Below are positions 41,948 to 50,766 of a DNA stretch of 63,086 bases, in pieces. The translations under genes and the position numbers were made by a program. The first letter of the stretch is position 1. Each line of letters begins with the position of its first letter. The notes under the pieces are model-generated. The model was not told the origin of the DNA. It made no database searches and saw nothing but the letters and a program-made list of their open reading frames with translations. The stretch covers positions 1-63,086 of the forward strand of contig NZ_JABAID010000020.1 in assembly GCF_012641335.1 (NCBI RefSeq), read 5' to 3'. The DNA is from Novosphingobium sp. ERN07 (lineage in GTDB: Bacteria; Pseudomonadota; Alphaproteobacteria; Sphingomonadales; Sphingomonadaceae).

Positions 41948-42570
41948 GGGCTGCCCCTACCACCCCGACAGGGCTGAGACCACCGCCGCCACCCCCAGCG
42001 CGCCGCGCTCGCCCCCACGCCTCGCTTTCGGCTTCTTCGTCGAAAACTATGCAAGTTCGCCCCTTGGCGGCGCGAGGCACGAACGCCCCCATGCGTCGGA
42101 ATGACATAACATTCCTCACATGCCGCAAAATGTGGAGCAGAAACCCCCGGAAATGCTGCATTTCAGGTGTGAGATCGGAGGCCTAACACCGACGTAATAT
42201 TTTTTGCGCTCTCACATAATGTCATTGATTTTTCGGAGTTTTCTTAGTCCCCCAAGTTACACTCCCTTGATGTAATATGATTATGTCTATGTTATATAAT
42301 TATTATGTCGTAAGTGCCTGAAATTGCACACTTGTTATAAATGTTATGCCATTGCGCGTTATACCCTCCGATGTCGTTAAGTTCGCCCTGTGCAGAGATT
42401 TCCCGAGGAAAAATCGCCGATCGAGGTAATGGGAACCGCCACCCTTCGACTGTGCGCTTCTATGCAAGTGCGAGACTACGCTGTGCGCCGGAATTCTGGT
42501 CGGGACTATGTCGGGACTCTAGGTGCCGATCTGTTCCGCTTGGTGCCGTTTCGTTCCGTGAAGGTAGCGG
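41948..42570. other. Non-coding right prophage edge, partly AT-rich
   Basis: No convincing gene. The 42190-42360 stretch is far more AT-rich than its surroundings and repeats ATTATGTC (about 42276 and 42304) with TAATAT and TATATAATTATTA. It might be part of the attachment region, a promoter for something lost, or a silenced foreign segment. Short frames at 42341 and 42390 lack support. Confidence 0.5.
42384..42395. repeat. Candidate right attachment core (12-bp direct repeat, copy 2)
   Basis: CGCCCTGTGCAG, matching 4980-4991. Both copies continue NN-ATTT. If this is the core, the host sequence resumes here about 220 bp before tRNA-Val. Confidence 0.3.
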
Positions 42571-42598
42571 TTGACGTGGGCAGAAAATGCCCTAAATG
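42571..42598 (+). promoter_or_regulatory. Promoter of tRNA-Val
   Basis: TTGACG at 42571-42576 and TAAATG at 42593-42598 with 16-bp spacing, ending 18 bp before the tRNA. Fits a strong sigma-70-type tRNA promoter. Confidence 0.6.
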
Positions 42599-42616
42599 CG
42601 CGGTCTCCGGGTGACC

Positions 42617-42692
42617 GGGCGCTTAGCTCAGTTGGTAGAGCATCTCGTTTACACCGAGAGGGTCGGCGGTTCGAGCCCGTCAGCGCCCACCA
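42617..42692 (+). tRNA. tRNA-Val (anticodon UAC)
   Basis: A 76-base cloverleaf: acceptor GGGCGCT (42617-42623) pairs with AGCGCCC (42682-42688). The D-arm GCTCAGTTGGTAGAGC, anticodon stem TCTCG/CGAGA with loop TTTACAC (anticodon TAC at 42650-42652), T-arm CGGTTCGAGCCCG, and a template-encoded CCA are all present. Intact; no partial copy of its 3' end was found at the left prophage border. Confidence 0.95.
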
Positions 42693-42827
42693 TTTTCCCG
42701 GCCCTTCCAAAAACGATCCTAAGAAGATGGCATGTGCCGCGCTTGCGGTGTTTGGTTTGCGATGGGCTGTGGCTTTGCGACCCGATGCTTTAACTCCTTG
42801 ATAACCATGAAGTGTCAAGTTCATGCC

Positions 42828-43493
42828 ATGTCCCGGCACGCGCTCCTTGTTGCGGCTTTGGCCGCTTTGCTCTCTGGCTGCATCGGCGCGCCTGAGCAGC
42901 CGAAACGCCAGCCTGCGCGTGGCACGGGCGCTTCGCTTTCTCAATCACCACAAGCGCGCGCCTGCCTTGCCAATCTGGGGCAGACGCAGGCGAAATTCAC
43001 ACCGCTTGCTGACCAGTATTTCGGCACCGGCTGTTCCAACCTTGGCACCGTGCGGCTTGCGGAGTTGCGGGGCGACGATGCCCGGCTGGAAGTGACCAAC
43101 CTTGGCCCGGTGACCTGCCCGGTGGCAAGTTCGCTGCAGGGGTGGGCCCGGTTCGGGGTAGATCGGGCGGCACGGCAAATTCTGGGCAGCCCCCTGGCCC
43201 GGATCGAGACGATGGGCAGCTATTCGTGCCGCAACGTGGCAGGCACCAACCGGCTTTCGGCCCATGCCACCGCCAATGCGGTCGATGTGGCGGCATTCCG
43301 GCTGGCAGACGGGCGGCGGATCAGCGTGGTTTCAGACTGGAACAGCCCCTCGCCGCAAGTCCGCGCCTTTTTGCGAACCGTGCGCGACAGTGCGTGCAAG
43401 CGCTTCGGCACCGTCCTCACCCCGGATTACAACGCCGCGCACCGCGATCACTTTCATCTGGAACCGGGCGGATTGAAGCCATTTTGCCGGTGA
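42828..43493 (+). CDS. Extensin-like C-terminal domain lipoprotein
   Basis: A 221-residue lipoprotein: signal peptide LLVAALAALLSGC with mature Cys. The ExtC domain spans about 50-215 with LGPVTCPVASSLQGWA, GSYSCRNVAGTNRLSAHATANAVDVAAF and DYNAAHRDHFHLEPGG. The H-x-x-A-N-A-x-D and HFH motifs are shared with D-Ala-D-Ala carboxypeptidase (VanY/peptidase M15-like) metal sites, so peptidoglycan modification is plausible but unproven. ATG 42828 gives a clean signal peptide; upstream in-frame ATGs exist at 42807 and 42732. Confidence 0.82.
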   Translation: MSRHALLVAALAALLSGCIGAPEQPKRQPARGTGASLSQSPQARACLANLGQTQAKFTPLADQYFGTGCSNLGTVRLAELRGDDARLEVTNLGPVTCPVASSLQGWARFGVDRAARQILGSPLARIETMGSYSCRNVAGTNRLSAHATANAVDVAAFRLADGRRISVVSDWNSPSPQVRAFLRTVRDSACKRFGTVLTPDYNAAHRDHFHLEPGGLKPFCR

Positions 43494-43497
43494 AAGC

Positions 43498-43527
43498 AAA
43501 AATGGCGGGAACGCTCCCGCCATTTTT
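43498..43527. terminator. Bidirectional Rho-independent terminator
   Basis: AAAAATGGCGGGA / ACGC / TCCCGCCATTTTT: a perfect 13-bp stem with A- and T-tracts on both sides, between the convergent extensin-like and LuxR-type genes. Confidence 0.9.
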
Positions 43528-43552
43528 CGCATCTGGTTGTCGCCACGTAACG

Positions 43553-44173
43553 TCAGGCAGCCACTTCATCCAGCCCGGTGGCTTCAATGCGCAGGCGCAC
43601 AGCTTCTGCGGCGTGGCGTGCACCAAGTTTGCCCATCATCTTCATACGGTGGATTTCGACCGTGCGTGGGCTAATGTCGAGTTCGCGAGCGATGGCCTTG
43701 TTGCTGCAGCCTTCAGCAAGGCGATCCAGCACTTCGCGTTCACGCAAAGAAAGCCGGGAGATACGCTGGCGCGCCTCAGCCGCGCGCGCACGCTGGGCGC
43801 GGAAAGAGTCAGCCTCTTTCGCGGCGTGAGCAATGGCATCGTTCAAGGGCGCGATCTGCGACGGCATGGCGAGATAATCGAGCGCCCCAGCCTTGATCGC
43901 GCGGACTACGGCAGAGGTTTCAGGCGCTTCGGCAATGGCGATGACGGGCAACCAGTGCCCAGCGCGCATCATCGCCGCGATAAGGCGTGGGATGCCTTCG
44001 CCCAACGGCTCGTCCTGCGCCAGCACCAGGCCACCCGACGGAGCGTGAGCCAGCAGCTCGTCAGCCGAGGCATAGATTTCAGCATGATGGCCTGCTGCAA
44101 ACGCCAAGCGTGCGAGCTGCGCCCTGCGGGCGGTATCACCATCGAGGATGTGGAGTGTGACGCGATCAACCAT
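43553..44173 (-). CDS. LuxR/FixJ-type regulator with degenerate receiver
   Basis: Residues about 140-200 are a clear LuxR HTH (LSLREREVLDRLAEGCSNKAIARELDISPRTVEIHRMKMMGKLGARHAAEAV). The N-terminal receiver-like domain (about 1-120) keeps the fold (VTLHILDGDTARR) but appears to lack the phospho-acceptor Asp: where FixJ has D-L-R-M-P, it has A-Q-D-E-P. The conserved Lys before Pro is replaced by Met (YLAMPS). It is probably phosphorylation-independent or senses something else. ATG 44173 is preferred; a GTG start at 44209 would add 12 residues. Convergent with the extensin-like gene across a terminator. Confidence 0.82.
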   Translation of the reverse strand: MVDRVTLHILDGDTARRAQLARLAFAAGHHAEIYASADELLAHAPSGGLVLAQDEPLGEGIPRLIAAMMRAGHWLPVIAIAEAPETSAVVRAIKAGALDYLAMPSQIAPLNDAIAHAAKEADSFRAQRARAAEARQRISRLSLREREVLDRLAEGCSNKAIARELDISPRTVEIHRMKMMGKLGARHAAEAVRLRIEATGLDEVAA

Positions 44174-44443
44174 GAGGAGAGGTATGCGCCAGCTGAAATA
44201 TTTGGCCACAAAGGTTAGTTTCGGAATGAACCGAAACTGAACGCTTTCAGGCCGTCATACACGTTTTTCCTAAGGAAGATCGCTTCGGGAACGGATGCAA
44301 TCGTTTCAACACGACCGACACCGATGGACAAAATCTGGAATCTTGCGACTAATTCGCAAAGAATCTGTTATTTTTCGGCAAGATAGTGTTAAGCATATCG
44401 CATGGCCCGTTAGGCGCTGTTGTGTGTTTGCCTGGGTCGAACA

Positions 44444-45202
44444 TCAGGGGCGATGTTCACCATCTTCGGCAAAGGTATAATCAGGCAACGAATGGAACGC
44501 CTGCCGCAGCGCTTCGCTCCAACTTGAAGAGATCGATTTGAAATAGGGGTCGCTGGCCAGGATGCGGCGCTGGTGCAACGGTTCGAACCGATCACGTTCC
44601 AGCACCATGAGATCGAAAGGCAGACCAACCGACAGGTTGGCCGCCAGCGTTGAATCGAACGACACCATCAACAGCTTGACCGCATCTTCAAAACTCATCG
44701 TCCGATCATAGCCGCGCAGCAGGATCGGACGGCCATACTTGGTTTCGCCAATCTGGAAGAACGGCGTATCAAAGCTGGCTTCGATGAAGTTGCCTTCGGG
44801 ATAGATCATGAACAGGCGCGGCTCCATGTCCCTGATCTGCCCTGCCACGATCATCGAAGCGGTAAAACGCGGTCCTTCGGACTGCATCCCGCCTTCCTGC
44901 CGCCCTTCGATTACGGTGCGCAGCAGATTGCCCACCATCGTGGCGACCTGAAACATCGTCGGCGCTTCGAGCACCGAAGGCCTGCGATCGCTGGGTGCCT
45001 TGTTGCGTTCTTCGAGCTGCGAGATCACGGCTTGGGTTGTGGCGAGGTTTCCGGCGGTCATGATCGTGATCTGGCGTTCGCCCGGAACTGACCAGTGAAA
45101 CATCTTGCGGAAGACCGAGATGTTGTCGACGCCGGAATTCGTGCGCGTGTCGCTCATCAACACGAGGCCCTTGTCGAGCACCATTCCCACGCAATACGTC
45201 AT
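44444..45202 (-). CDS. Anbu-type proteasome-like peptidase
   Basis: A 252-residue Ntn hydrolase of the Anbu (ancestral beta subunit) family. After Met removal the N-terminus is Thr (TYCVGM), the nucleophile, with Asp in MSDTRTN (D17 mature) and Lys in RKMFHW (K32 mature). Anbu forms helical or ring-like oligomers in other bacteria. It is last in the cluster with transglutaminase, alpha-E and ATP-grasp genes, a known gene set suggested to make and process a small peptide. The substrate is unknown. Confidence 0.92.
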   Translation of the reverse strand: MTYCVGMVLDKGLVLMSDTRTNSGVDNISVFRKMFHWSVPGERQITIMTAGNLATTQAVISQLEERNKAPSDRRPSVLEAPTMFQVATMVGNLLRTVIEGRQEGGMQSEGPRFTASMIVAGQIRDMEPRLFMIYPEGNFIEASFDTPFFQIGETKYGRPILLRGYDRTMSFEDAVKLLMVSFDSTLAANLSVGLPFDLMVLERDRFEPLHQRRILASDPYFKSISSSWSEALRQAFHSLPDYTFAEDGEHRP

Positions 45203-45285
45203 CGATCTGCCCCGTCAGCTCGTTCTATTCGCAGAGACACTCGATCCGACCGTGGCCGAATCCCATGCCCTGTCATTATCCCGCC

Positions 45286-46098
45286 TTATTGTTCCACACG
45301 CTGCTGTTCGACGGCAAGCTTCACATGCATGGATTCGTCACGTGCACCGTATCGGATACCGGTGATGGGAGCCGCATCACGATAATCACGTCCGGTCGCC
45401 ACGCGGACATAGCGGGCATCGGGGCTGATGCCGTTGGAGATATCGAACCCGACCCAGCCCAGCCCTTCGACGAAGGCTTCGGCCCATGCGTGTCCGGCGT
45501 CCTGCTCCACCCGGTCGTTCATCATCAGGTAGCCGCTGACATAGCGCGCAGGGATACCCAAGGCACGAGCTGCGCCGATGAAAACATGCGCGTGATCCTG
45601 ACACACTCCATGCGCCGCCGCGAGCACGCCTTCCGCCGTGGTCGCGGCATCGGTGTGGCCGGTGGAATATTCCACCCTTTCGCGGATCAGCGCGGAAAGG
45701 CCGTGTAGCATAGCCAGCGTGTTACCATCCTGCGTCAGGCCCCCCAGCAGGGCACGGGTGCGCGGACCTGCGCGCGTAAGATCAGTCGGCTCCTGAAACT
45801 GCCACATCGGCATGAAGCCTGAATGCTTGCCGATGATGCCGGATTCATCGTTGGTATCGACCAGTCCTTTGCAGCGGATCGTCACTTCTTGAACGCCCGG
45901 TTCGAAAGAGATCAGGGTAACATGATTGAAGTTAGGATCATCGTATTCGACCTGCGCCTGCGCGCCATCGAAGTGCATGTTCCATTCGATCACGCGTTGG
46001 CCGGAGGATGTTTTGGGCTTCAGCCGCAGACGCTGCATCCCGCGACTGACAGGGCCAGAGAAAACGTAATGCGTGGTATGATCTATCGCGAGGCGCAT
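45286..46098 (-). CDS. Transglutaminase-like cysteine protease
   Basis: A 270-residue protein of the bacterial transglutaminase-like family. The N-terminal beta domain (IDHTTHYVFSGPVSRGMQRLRLKPKTSSGQRV) is typical, and the catalytic Cys in AAHGVCQDHAHVFIGAARALGIPARYVSGY, His in DAGHAWAEAFVEGLGW and Asp in VGFDISNG form the triad. It lies between alpha-E and Anbu on the same strand. Probably a protease or peptide ligase in the same pathway. Confidence 0.9.
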   Translation of the reverse strand: MRLAIDHTTHYVFSGPVSRGMQRLRLKPKTSSGQRVIEWNMHFDGAQAQVEYDDPNFNHVTLISFEPGVQEVTIRCKGLVDTNDESGIIGKHSGFMPMWQFQEPTDLTRAGPRTRALLGGLTQDGNTLAMLHGLSALIRERVEYSTGHTDAATTAEGVLAAAHGVCQDHAHVFIGAARALGIPARYVSGYLMMNDRVEQDAGHAWAEAFVEGLGWVGFDISNGISPDARYVRVATGRDYRDAAPITGIRYGARDESMHVKLAVEQQRVEQ

Positions 46099-46109
46099 GG
46101 AGTTCTGGC

Positions 46110-47057
46110 CTAATCGATGAAGCGGTAATCGCGCTGAATTTGCAGCGCGAGCGAAGTGTTGTTGCGAATGAACGTGCCAATGAATTCATGCAGGCCCTGT
46201 TCGAATATTCCTTCGATCGTGGCCTGATGGAACTGGCAATCGGCATCGCGCAGCAATTCATGGCTGTGCATTTCACCGCCATATTCTCGCGCAAGGCTGG
46301 CAAGGTTCGATCGCAGCTTGGAATAGCAGAACGCGAGGCTGCGCGGAAACCGCCCATCGAGAATCAGGAATTCGGCAATGCCGCGCGGGTCCATCCTTCC
46401 GGCATTCAGCCAACGATAGGCACGTTCACCCGCGACCGAGCGCAGCACGTTTTCCCACTGCACGTTGTCGAGGCTGGAGCCGACATAGGAAATCGACGGG
46501 AGCAGCACGTAATACTTCACGTCAAGGATGCGCGCGGTGTTATCGGCCCGCTCGATGAAGCTGCCAAGCCGCGCGAAATTGTAGATTTCATTGCGCAGCA
46601 TCGTGCCTTCCATCGCGCCTCGCACTTGCGTAGACTGGCGACGGACGAGATCGAGCACCGCGCCAAGCCGCGTTTCCGTCACCGGGCGGGCCAACGCTTC
46701 CTTCAACTGCATCCAGCCATCGTTTACCGATTCCCAAACCTCACGCGTGATGCCCCCTCGCACCATGCGGGCGTTGGTTCGCGCTTCTTCGGTGATCGCT
46801 AGGATGCTGCCCGAGTTATCTTTATCCCGAAGGATGAAGTTGAACACATGCGGTCCGGTATACTCCGTCCCGTGCCGCGCCTCAAACGACTGGCGCAAGC
46901 CGAGTGTGACGATGAGTGAGCGCCATTCATCGGAAGCGTCGGACGCATCACGCGTAAGCGCCATGCGAAAGCCGGCCTCGATAAGTCGCGAGATGTTCTC
47001 TGCCCGTTCAAGGTAGCGGAACAGCCAGAATATGCCGTTTGCGGAGCGTCCCAACAT
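46110..47057 (-). CDS. Alpha-E domain protein (DUF403)
   Basis: A 315-residue all-helical protein. MLGRSANGIFWLFRYLERAENISRLIEAGFRM is the diagnostic opening, with FARLGSFIERADNTARILDVKYYVLLP in the middle. It always neighbours the circularly permuted ATP-grasp gene in this cluster. It starts one base after the ATP-grasp stop. Its role is unknown, possibly a scaffold for the ligase. Confidence 0.9.
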   Translation of the reverse strand: MLGRSANGIFWLFRYLERAENISRLIEAGFRMALTRDASDASDEWRSLIVTLGLRQSFEARHGTEYTGPHVFNFILRDKDNSGSILAITEEARTNARMVRGGITREVWESVNDGWMQLKEALARPVTETRLGAVLDLVRRQSTQVRGAMEGTMLRNEIYNFARLGSFIERADNTARILDVKYYVLLPSISYVGSSLDNVQWENVLRSVAGERAYRWLNAGRMDPRGIAEFLILDGRFPRSLAFCYSKLRSNLASLAREYGGEMHSHELLRDADCQFHQATIEGIFEQGLHEFIGTFIRNNTSLALQIQRDYRFID

Positions 47058-47058
47058 A

Positions 47059-48492
47059 TCAGTCGTCCAGTACCCAGCTATCCTTGGTGCCGCCGCCCTG
47101 CGACGAATTCACCACCAGCGATCCCTTTTTCAGCGCCACACGGGTAAGCCCGCCCGGCGTGATGTCGATCCCGTTGGGGCTGACCAGCACGAAGGGGCGC
47201 AAATCCACGTGGCGCGGGGCGAGGCCCGCCTTGGTCAGGATCGGCACGGTGGAAAGCGAAAGCGTGGGCTGCGCGATGTAGTTTTCAGGCTTGGCGCGCA
47301 GCTTCGCCTCGAACGCGGCAAGTTCCTTTTTCGAAGACGTCGGCCCAATCAACATGCCATAGCCGCCCGAACCGTGGACTTCCTTCACCACCAGTTCGGC
47401 AAGGTTTTCGAGCACATACTTGAGCGCGTCGGGTTCTGCACAGCGCCAGGTCGGCACGTTCTGAAGGATGGGCTTTTCGCCGGTATAGAACTCGACGATT
47501 TCCGGCATGAACGAATAGATCGCCTTGTCATCGGCAATGCCGGTGCCGGGCGCATTGGCGATGGTGATGCCGCCGCCGCGATAGACATCCATGATGCCTG
47601 ACACGCCAAGCACCGAATTGGGATTAAAGGTCAGCGGATCGAGGTATTCATCGTCAACGCGGCGATAGAGCACGTCGATCGGTTCATACCCGCGCGTGGT
47701 GCGCATCGCGATGCGCCCGTTTTCCACGCGCAGATCGCTGCCTTCGACCAGTTCGGCGCCCATCTGGTCGGCCAGAAATGCGTGTTCGAAATAGGCGGAG
47801 TTATAGATTCCCGGCGTCAGCACCGCGACGACAGGCTTCTTGCCCCCGAACCCCGACGGCGCGCAGGCGGCAAGGCTGCGAGCAAGGCGGCGCGGGTAGT
47901 CCGAAACTTCACGCACGCGAACGCGGGTGAACAGTTCCGGGAACATCGCCATCATGGTTTCGCGGTTCTCCAGCATGTAGGAGACGCCGCTGGGAGTGCG
48001 GGCGTTGTCTTCCAGAACCATGAAATCATCCTCGCCTGTGCGGACGAGATCGATGCCGACGATGTGGGTATAAACCCCGCCCGGCGGCGTGAAGCCGACC
48101 ATTTCGGGCAGGAACGCCTCGTTGTTCTTCAAAAGCCGCGCCGGCAGGCGGCCCGAACGGACGATTTCCTGACGGTGGTAGAGATCGTGAAGGAAGGCGT
48201 TGAGTGCCCTCACCCGCTGTTCGATCCCGCGTGAAAGCTTGCGCCATTGCTGCGCGGTGATGATGCGCGGCACCATGTCGAACGGGATCAGCCGCTCTTC
48301 CGCGTCTTCGTTCCCATAGACGTTGAAAGTGATCCCGGTTCGACGGAAGAAAGCCTCGGCCTCGCTCCCCTTGCGCCTTAAGAGATCAGGCGGTTGCTCA
48401 TCATACCATCCGCAATATCCGGCGTAAGCAGAGCGCACCGATCCATCGGCTTGGAGCATCTCGTCATAGGACGAGGGCGAGGTTTTTTTCAT
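47059..48492 (-). CDS. Circularly permuted ATP-grasp ligase
   Basis: A 477-residue protein of the circularly permuted ATP-grasp family (DUF404/407-type). Landmarks: GITFNVYGNEDAEERLIPFDMVPRII, FMVLEDNARTPSGVSYMLENR (ATP/metal ligands), NAPGTGIADDKAIYSFMPEIVEFYTGEKPIL and VVKEVHGSGGYGMLIG. Such enzymes ligate peptide-like substrates. Start ATG 48492 (MKKTSPSSYDEM); the upstream extension to 48549 is less likely. First gene of the Anbu cluster. Confidence 0.9.
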   Translation of the reverse strand: MKKTSPSSYDEMLQADGSVRSAYAGYCGWYDEQPPDLLRRKGSEAEAFFRRTGITFNVYGNEDAEERLIPFDMVPRIITAQQWRKLSRGIEQRVRALNAFLHDLYHRQEIVRSGRLPARLLKNNEAFLPEMVGFTPPGGVYTHIVGIDLVRTGEDDFMVLEDNARTPSGVSYMLENRETMMAMFPELFTRVRVREVSDYPRRLARSLAACAPSGFGGKKPVVAVLTPGIYNSAYFEHAFLADQMGAELVEGSDLRVENGRIAMRTTRGYEPIDVLYRRVDDEYLDPLTFNPNSVLGVSGIMDVYRGGGITIANAPGTGIADDKAIYSFMPEIVEFYTGEKPILQNVPTWRCAEPDALKYVLENLAELVVKEVHGSGGYGMLIGPTSSKKELAAFEAKLRAKPENYIAQPTLSLSTVPILTKAGLAPRHVDLRPFVLVSPNGIDITPGGLTRVALKKGSLVVNSSQGGGTKDSWVLDD

Positions 48493-48676
48493 AGGCACAT
48501 CCCGTTCGATACCGAAGCTTGCACAATGAATCGGGTTTGCCAAGCGCACTCATGCTGCACCTGCGAAATAATTTTGCGCCGCATTGGCTGCGCCCATCGG
48601 ACAAGCATTTGCGCTTGCCCCGACCACCTGGATTGCGATTTAATCGGCCAGCTAAAAACAAACCCGGAGAAACGCG

Positions 48677-50731
48677 ATGCCGACAATCCACCATCGCACC
48701 TGCCATATCTGCGAAGCCAATTGCGGCGTGCTGGTGGAAGTGGAAGGGCGCAACGTGCTTTCGATCAAGGGCGATCCCGACAACCCATTGTCACGCGGTC
48801 ATATTTGCCCGAAAGGCTCGGCCTTGCAAGACTTGCAGGAAGACCCGGAAAGACTGCGCAAACCGCTGAAACGTGTGGGTTGCGAGTGGCACGAAATCAG
48901 CTTCGAACAAGCCTTTGCCGAAATCGGTGAGAAGACCCGCGCGATACTTGCAAAGGATGCGGGTGCATCGGCAGTCTATATCGGCAACCCCAACGCACAC
49001 TCCTATGGCAACGCGCTCAATGCGGGCTTTCTTGAAAAGGCTCTGCGCACGAAGAACAAATTTTCCGCCAGCACGGTGGACCAGATGCCGCATCAGGTGG
49101 CGAATCTGCGGCTGTGGGGCCACGCCAGCATGTTCCCGATTCCGGATGCGGACCGCACGCAGACGCTGGTGATCCTCGGCGGCAATCCGATGGCATCGAA
49201 CGGATCGTTGTGGACCGTGCCCGATTTCCGCAACCGGATGCGCGATCTGAAAGCGCGAGGCGGAAAGCTGGTTGTGATCGATCCGCGCCGCACCGAAACC
49301 GCGAAGATCGCCGACCAGCACCTGTTCATCCGTCCGGCCAGCGATGTGTTCCTGCTTGTGGCATTGCTCAAGGCGGTGATGGAGCGCACGCCTTTCCGCC
49401 CGGTGCAGGACTTCGTGACGGGATTGGATGAAGTGCGTGCCTTGCTCGACCGTTTTGACAGCACCGCCTGCGCGACCGCTTGCGGAGTGAAGCTGGATGA
49501 TATCGAAGCATTGGCAGACCGCTTCACCAGCGGGCCTGCCGTACTGTATGGGCGTATGGGTGTGGCAACGCAGGCGCATGGCACGCTCAACGCCTGGCTG
49601 ATATCATTGATCAATATCGCAGCAGGGCAACTCGACCGCGAAGGGGGCTGGGTGTTCGGCCTTCCTGCCGTCGATACGGTAGGCGTTCTGCCGCCCGGCT
49701 CCATCGGCAGGTTCACGTCGCGCGTTTCGGGGCACCGGTCCGTGCTGGGCGAGTTTCCGGCCGCCGCAATGGTCGAGGAGATCGAGACGCCGGGCAAAGG
49801 GCAGATCAAGGCTCTGTTCGTAGTGGCCGGCAATCCGGTGCTCTCCACCCCCAACGGCGCGCGGCTGGCCAAGGCGCTGGACAGCCTTGATCTGATGGTC
49901 TCCATCGACATCTACCGCAACGCCACCAGCGCTCAAGCGCATTACATCCTGCCGCCCTCCGGCCCGCTGGAACGCGATCATTACGGGCTGTTCCTGCTGC
50001 CGATGGCCGCGCGCACCATCGCGGTCTATTCCCCGCCCACGCTTTCGCAGGAAGATGGCACGCTGCACGACTGGGAAATCCTGCGCGGCCTTGCCCACGC
50101 GATCAGCGGAGAACCGGTGCAGGCCCCCACCCCGCGCGAGTCGCTGGACGGCTTGCTGCGCGCGGGGCCTTATGCCCTGACGCTGGAGCAAGTTGAGGCC
50201 GCACCTTCGGGCATCGATCTGGGACCGCCGCCTATCGGCCAACTGCCCGCCAGATTGCGGACCGAGGACAAGCGGGTTTCCTGCGATGTAGCGGAGTTCA
50301 TGGAAGCCCTCGCCGCGCTGGAACTGCCGGTCGAGGAGGCGGCAGGCGGGTTGCGCCTGATCGGCCGTCGCCATCTGCGGACCAACAATTCGTGGCTGGC
50401 CAACAGCCGCCGCCTGATCAAAGGACCGGACCGTTGCACCGTGATGATCCATCCCGACGATGCCGATGCGCGCGGCATAGCGGATGGCGGGCAGGTAATC
50501 GTGCGTTCGGATGCAGGAGAGATCGCGCTTTGCGCCGAAGTGACCGAGGACATGATGCCCGGCACCGTCTCCATCCCACATGGCTGGGGTCACGCCCTGC
50601 CCGGCGTGGCAATGGCCAACGCGCTGGGCAAGCCGGGGGTGAGCGTCAACGACATCACGCTAAGTGCGATTGATACGTTATCAGGGAACGCCGCGTTGAG
50701 CGGGATTGCGGTGGAAGTAGCGGCGGCCTGA
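48677..50731 (+). CDS. Molybdopterin oxidoreductase, formate dehydrogenase/nitrate reductase-like
   Basis: A 684-residue bis-MGD enzyme. N-terminal C-x2-C-x3-C with a later C (residues 9, 12, 16 and 44: CHICEANC and GHICPKG) binds one 4Fe-4S cluster. The molybdopterin domain has GNPNAHSYGNALNAGFLEKALRTKN, ILGGNPMASNGS, VIDPRRTETAKIADQHLFIRPASDVFL and GRMGVATQAHGTLNAWLI. The C-terminal dinucleotide-binding domain begins near 565 (RHLRTNNSWLANS). The Mo ligand and substrate are not certain from sequence. It stands alone, divergent from the ATP-grasp gene, without an accessory subunit. Confidence 0.87.
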   Translation: MPTIHHRTCHICEANCGVLVEVEGRNVLSIKGDPDNPLSRGHICPKGSALQDLQEDPERLRKPLKRVGCEWHEISFEQAFAEIGEKTRAILAKDAGASAVYIGNPNAHSYGNALNAGFLEKALRTKNKFSASTVDQMPHQVANLRLWGHASMFPIPDADRTQTLVILGGNPMASNGSLWTVPDFRNRMRDLKARGGKLVVIDPRRTETAKIADQHLFIRPASDVFLLVALLKAVMERTPFRPVQDFVTGLDEVRALLDRFDSTACATACGVKLDDIEALADRFTSGPAVLYGRMGVATQAHGTLNAWLISLINIAAGQLDREGGWVFGLPAVDTVGVLPPGSIGRFTSRVSGHRSVLGEFPAAAMVEEIETPGKGQIKALFVVAGNPVLSTPNGARLAKALDSLDLMVSIDIYRNATSAQAHYILPPSGPLERDHYGLFLLPMAARTIAVYSPPTLSQEDGTLHDWEILRGLAHAISGEPVQAPTPRESLDGLLRAGPYALTLEQVEAAPSGIDLGPPPIGQLPARLRTEDKRVSCDVAEFMEALAALELPVEEAAGGLRLIGRRHLRTNNSWLANSRRLIKGPDRCTVMIHPDDADARGIADGGQVIVRSDAGEIALCAEVTEDMMPGTVSIPHGWGHALPGVAMANALGKPGVSVNDITLSAIDTLSGNAALSGIAVEVAAA

Positions 50732-50766
50732 AGAATAGCGGAACTTGGGTGGCAACCGGGCCTGCC

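Larger units (their letters stand above)
4980..42395. mobile_element. P2-like prophage, apparently complete
   Basis: A tyrosine integrase and excisionase, a Cro/CI switch, a primase-helicase, an Ogr-type activator, and recognisable homologues of P2 Q, P, O, N, M, L, X, R, S, V, W, J, I, H, FI, FII, E, E', T, U and D are all present with open frames. Lysis genes (holin, lysozyme, spanin pair) are also intact. The gene order differs from P2: J-I-H and lysis genes precede V, and the W-D block is a separate operon. The outer limits are uncertain. The core is certainly 6113-41947; the quoted ends use the 12-bp repeat. Cargo genes include SRAP, a CxxCxxCC protein, Dam, a secreted nuclease and a membrane coiled-coil protein. 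Confidence 0.85.

Noticed and set aside
42341..42614. Two short plus-strand frames before tRNA-Val
   Set aside because: No ribosome-binding site, no family, and they run into the tRNA promoter.
42617..42692. tRNA-Val as the phage attachment site
   Set aside because: The tRNA is intact and the phage lies on its 5' side; no copy of its 3' end was found at the left border, so standard tRNA 3'-end integration does not fit.
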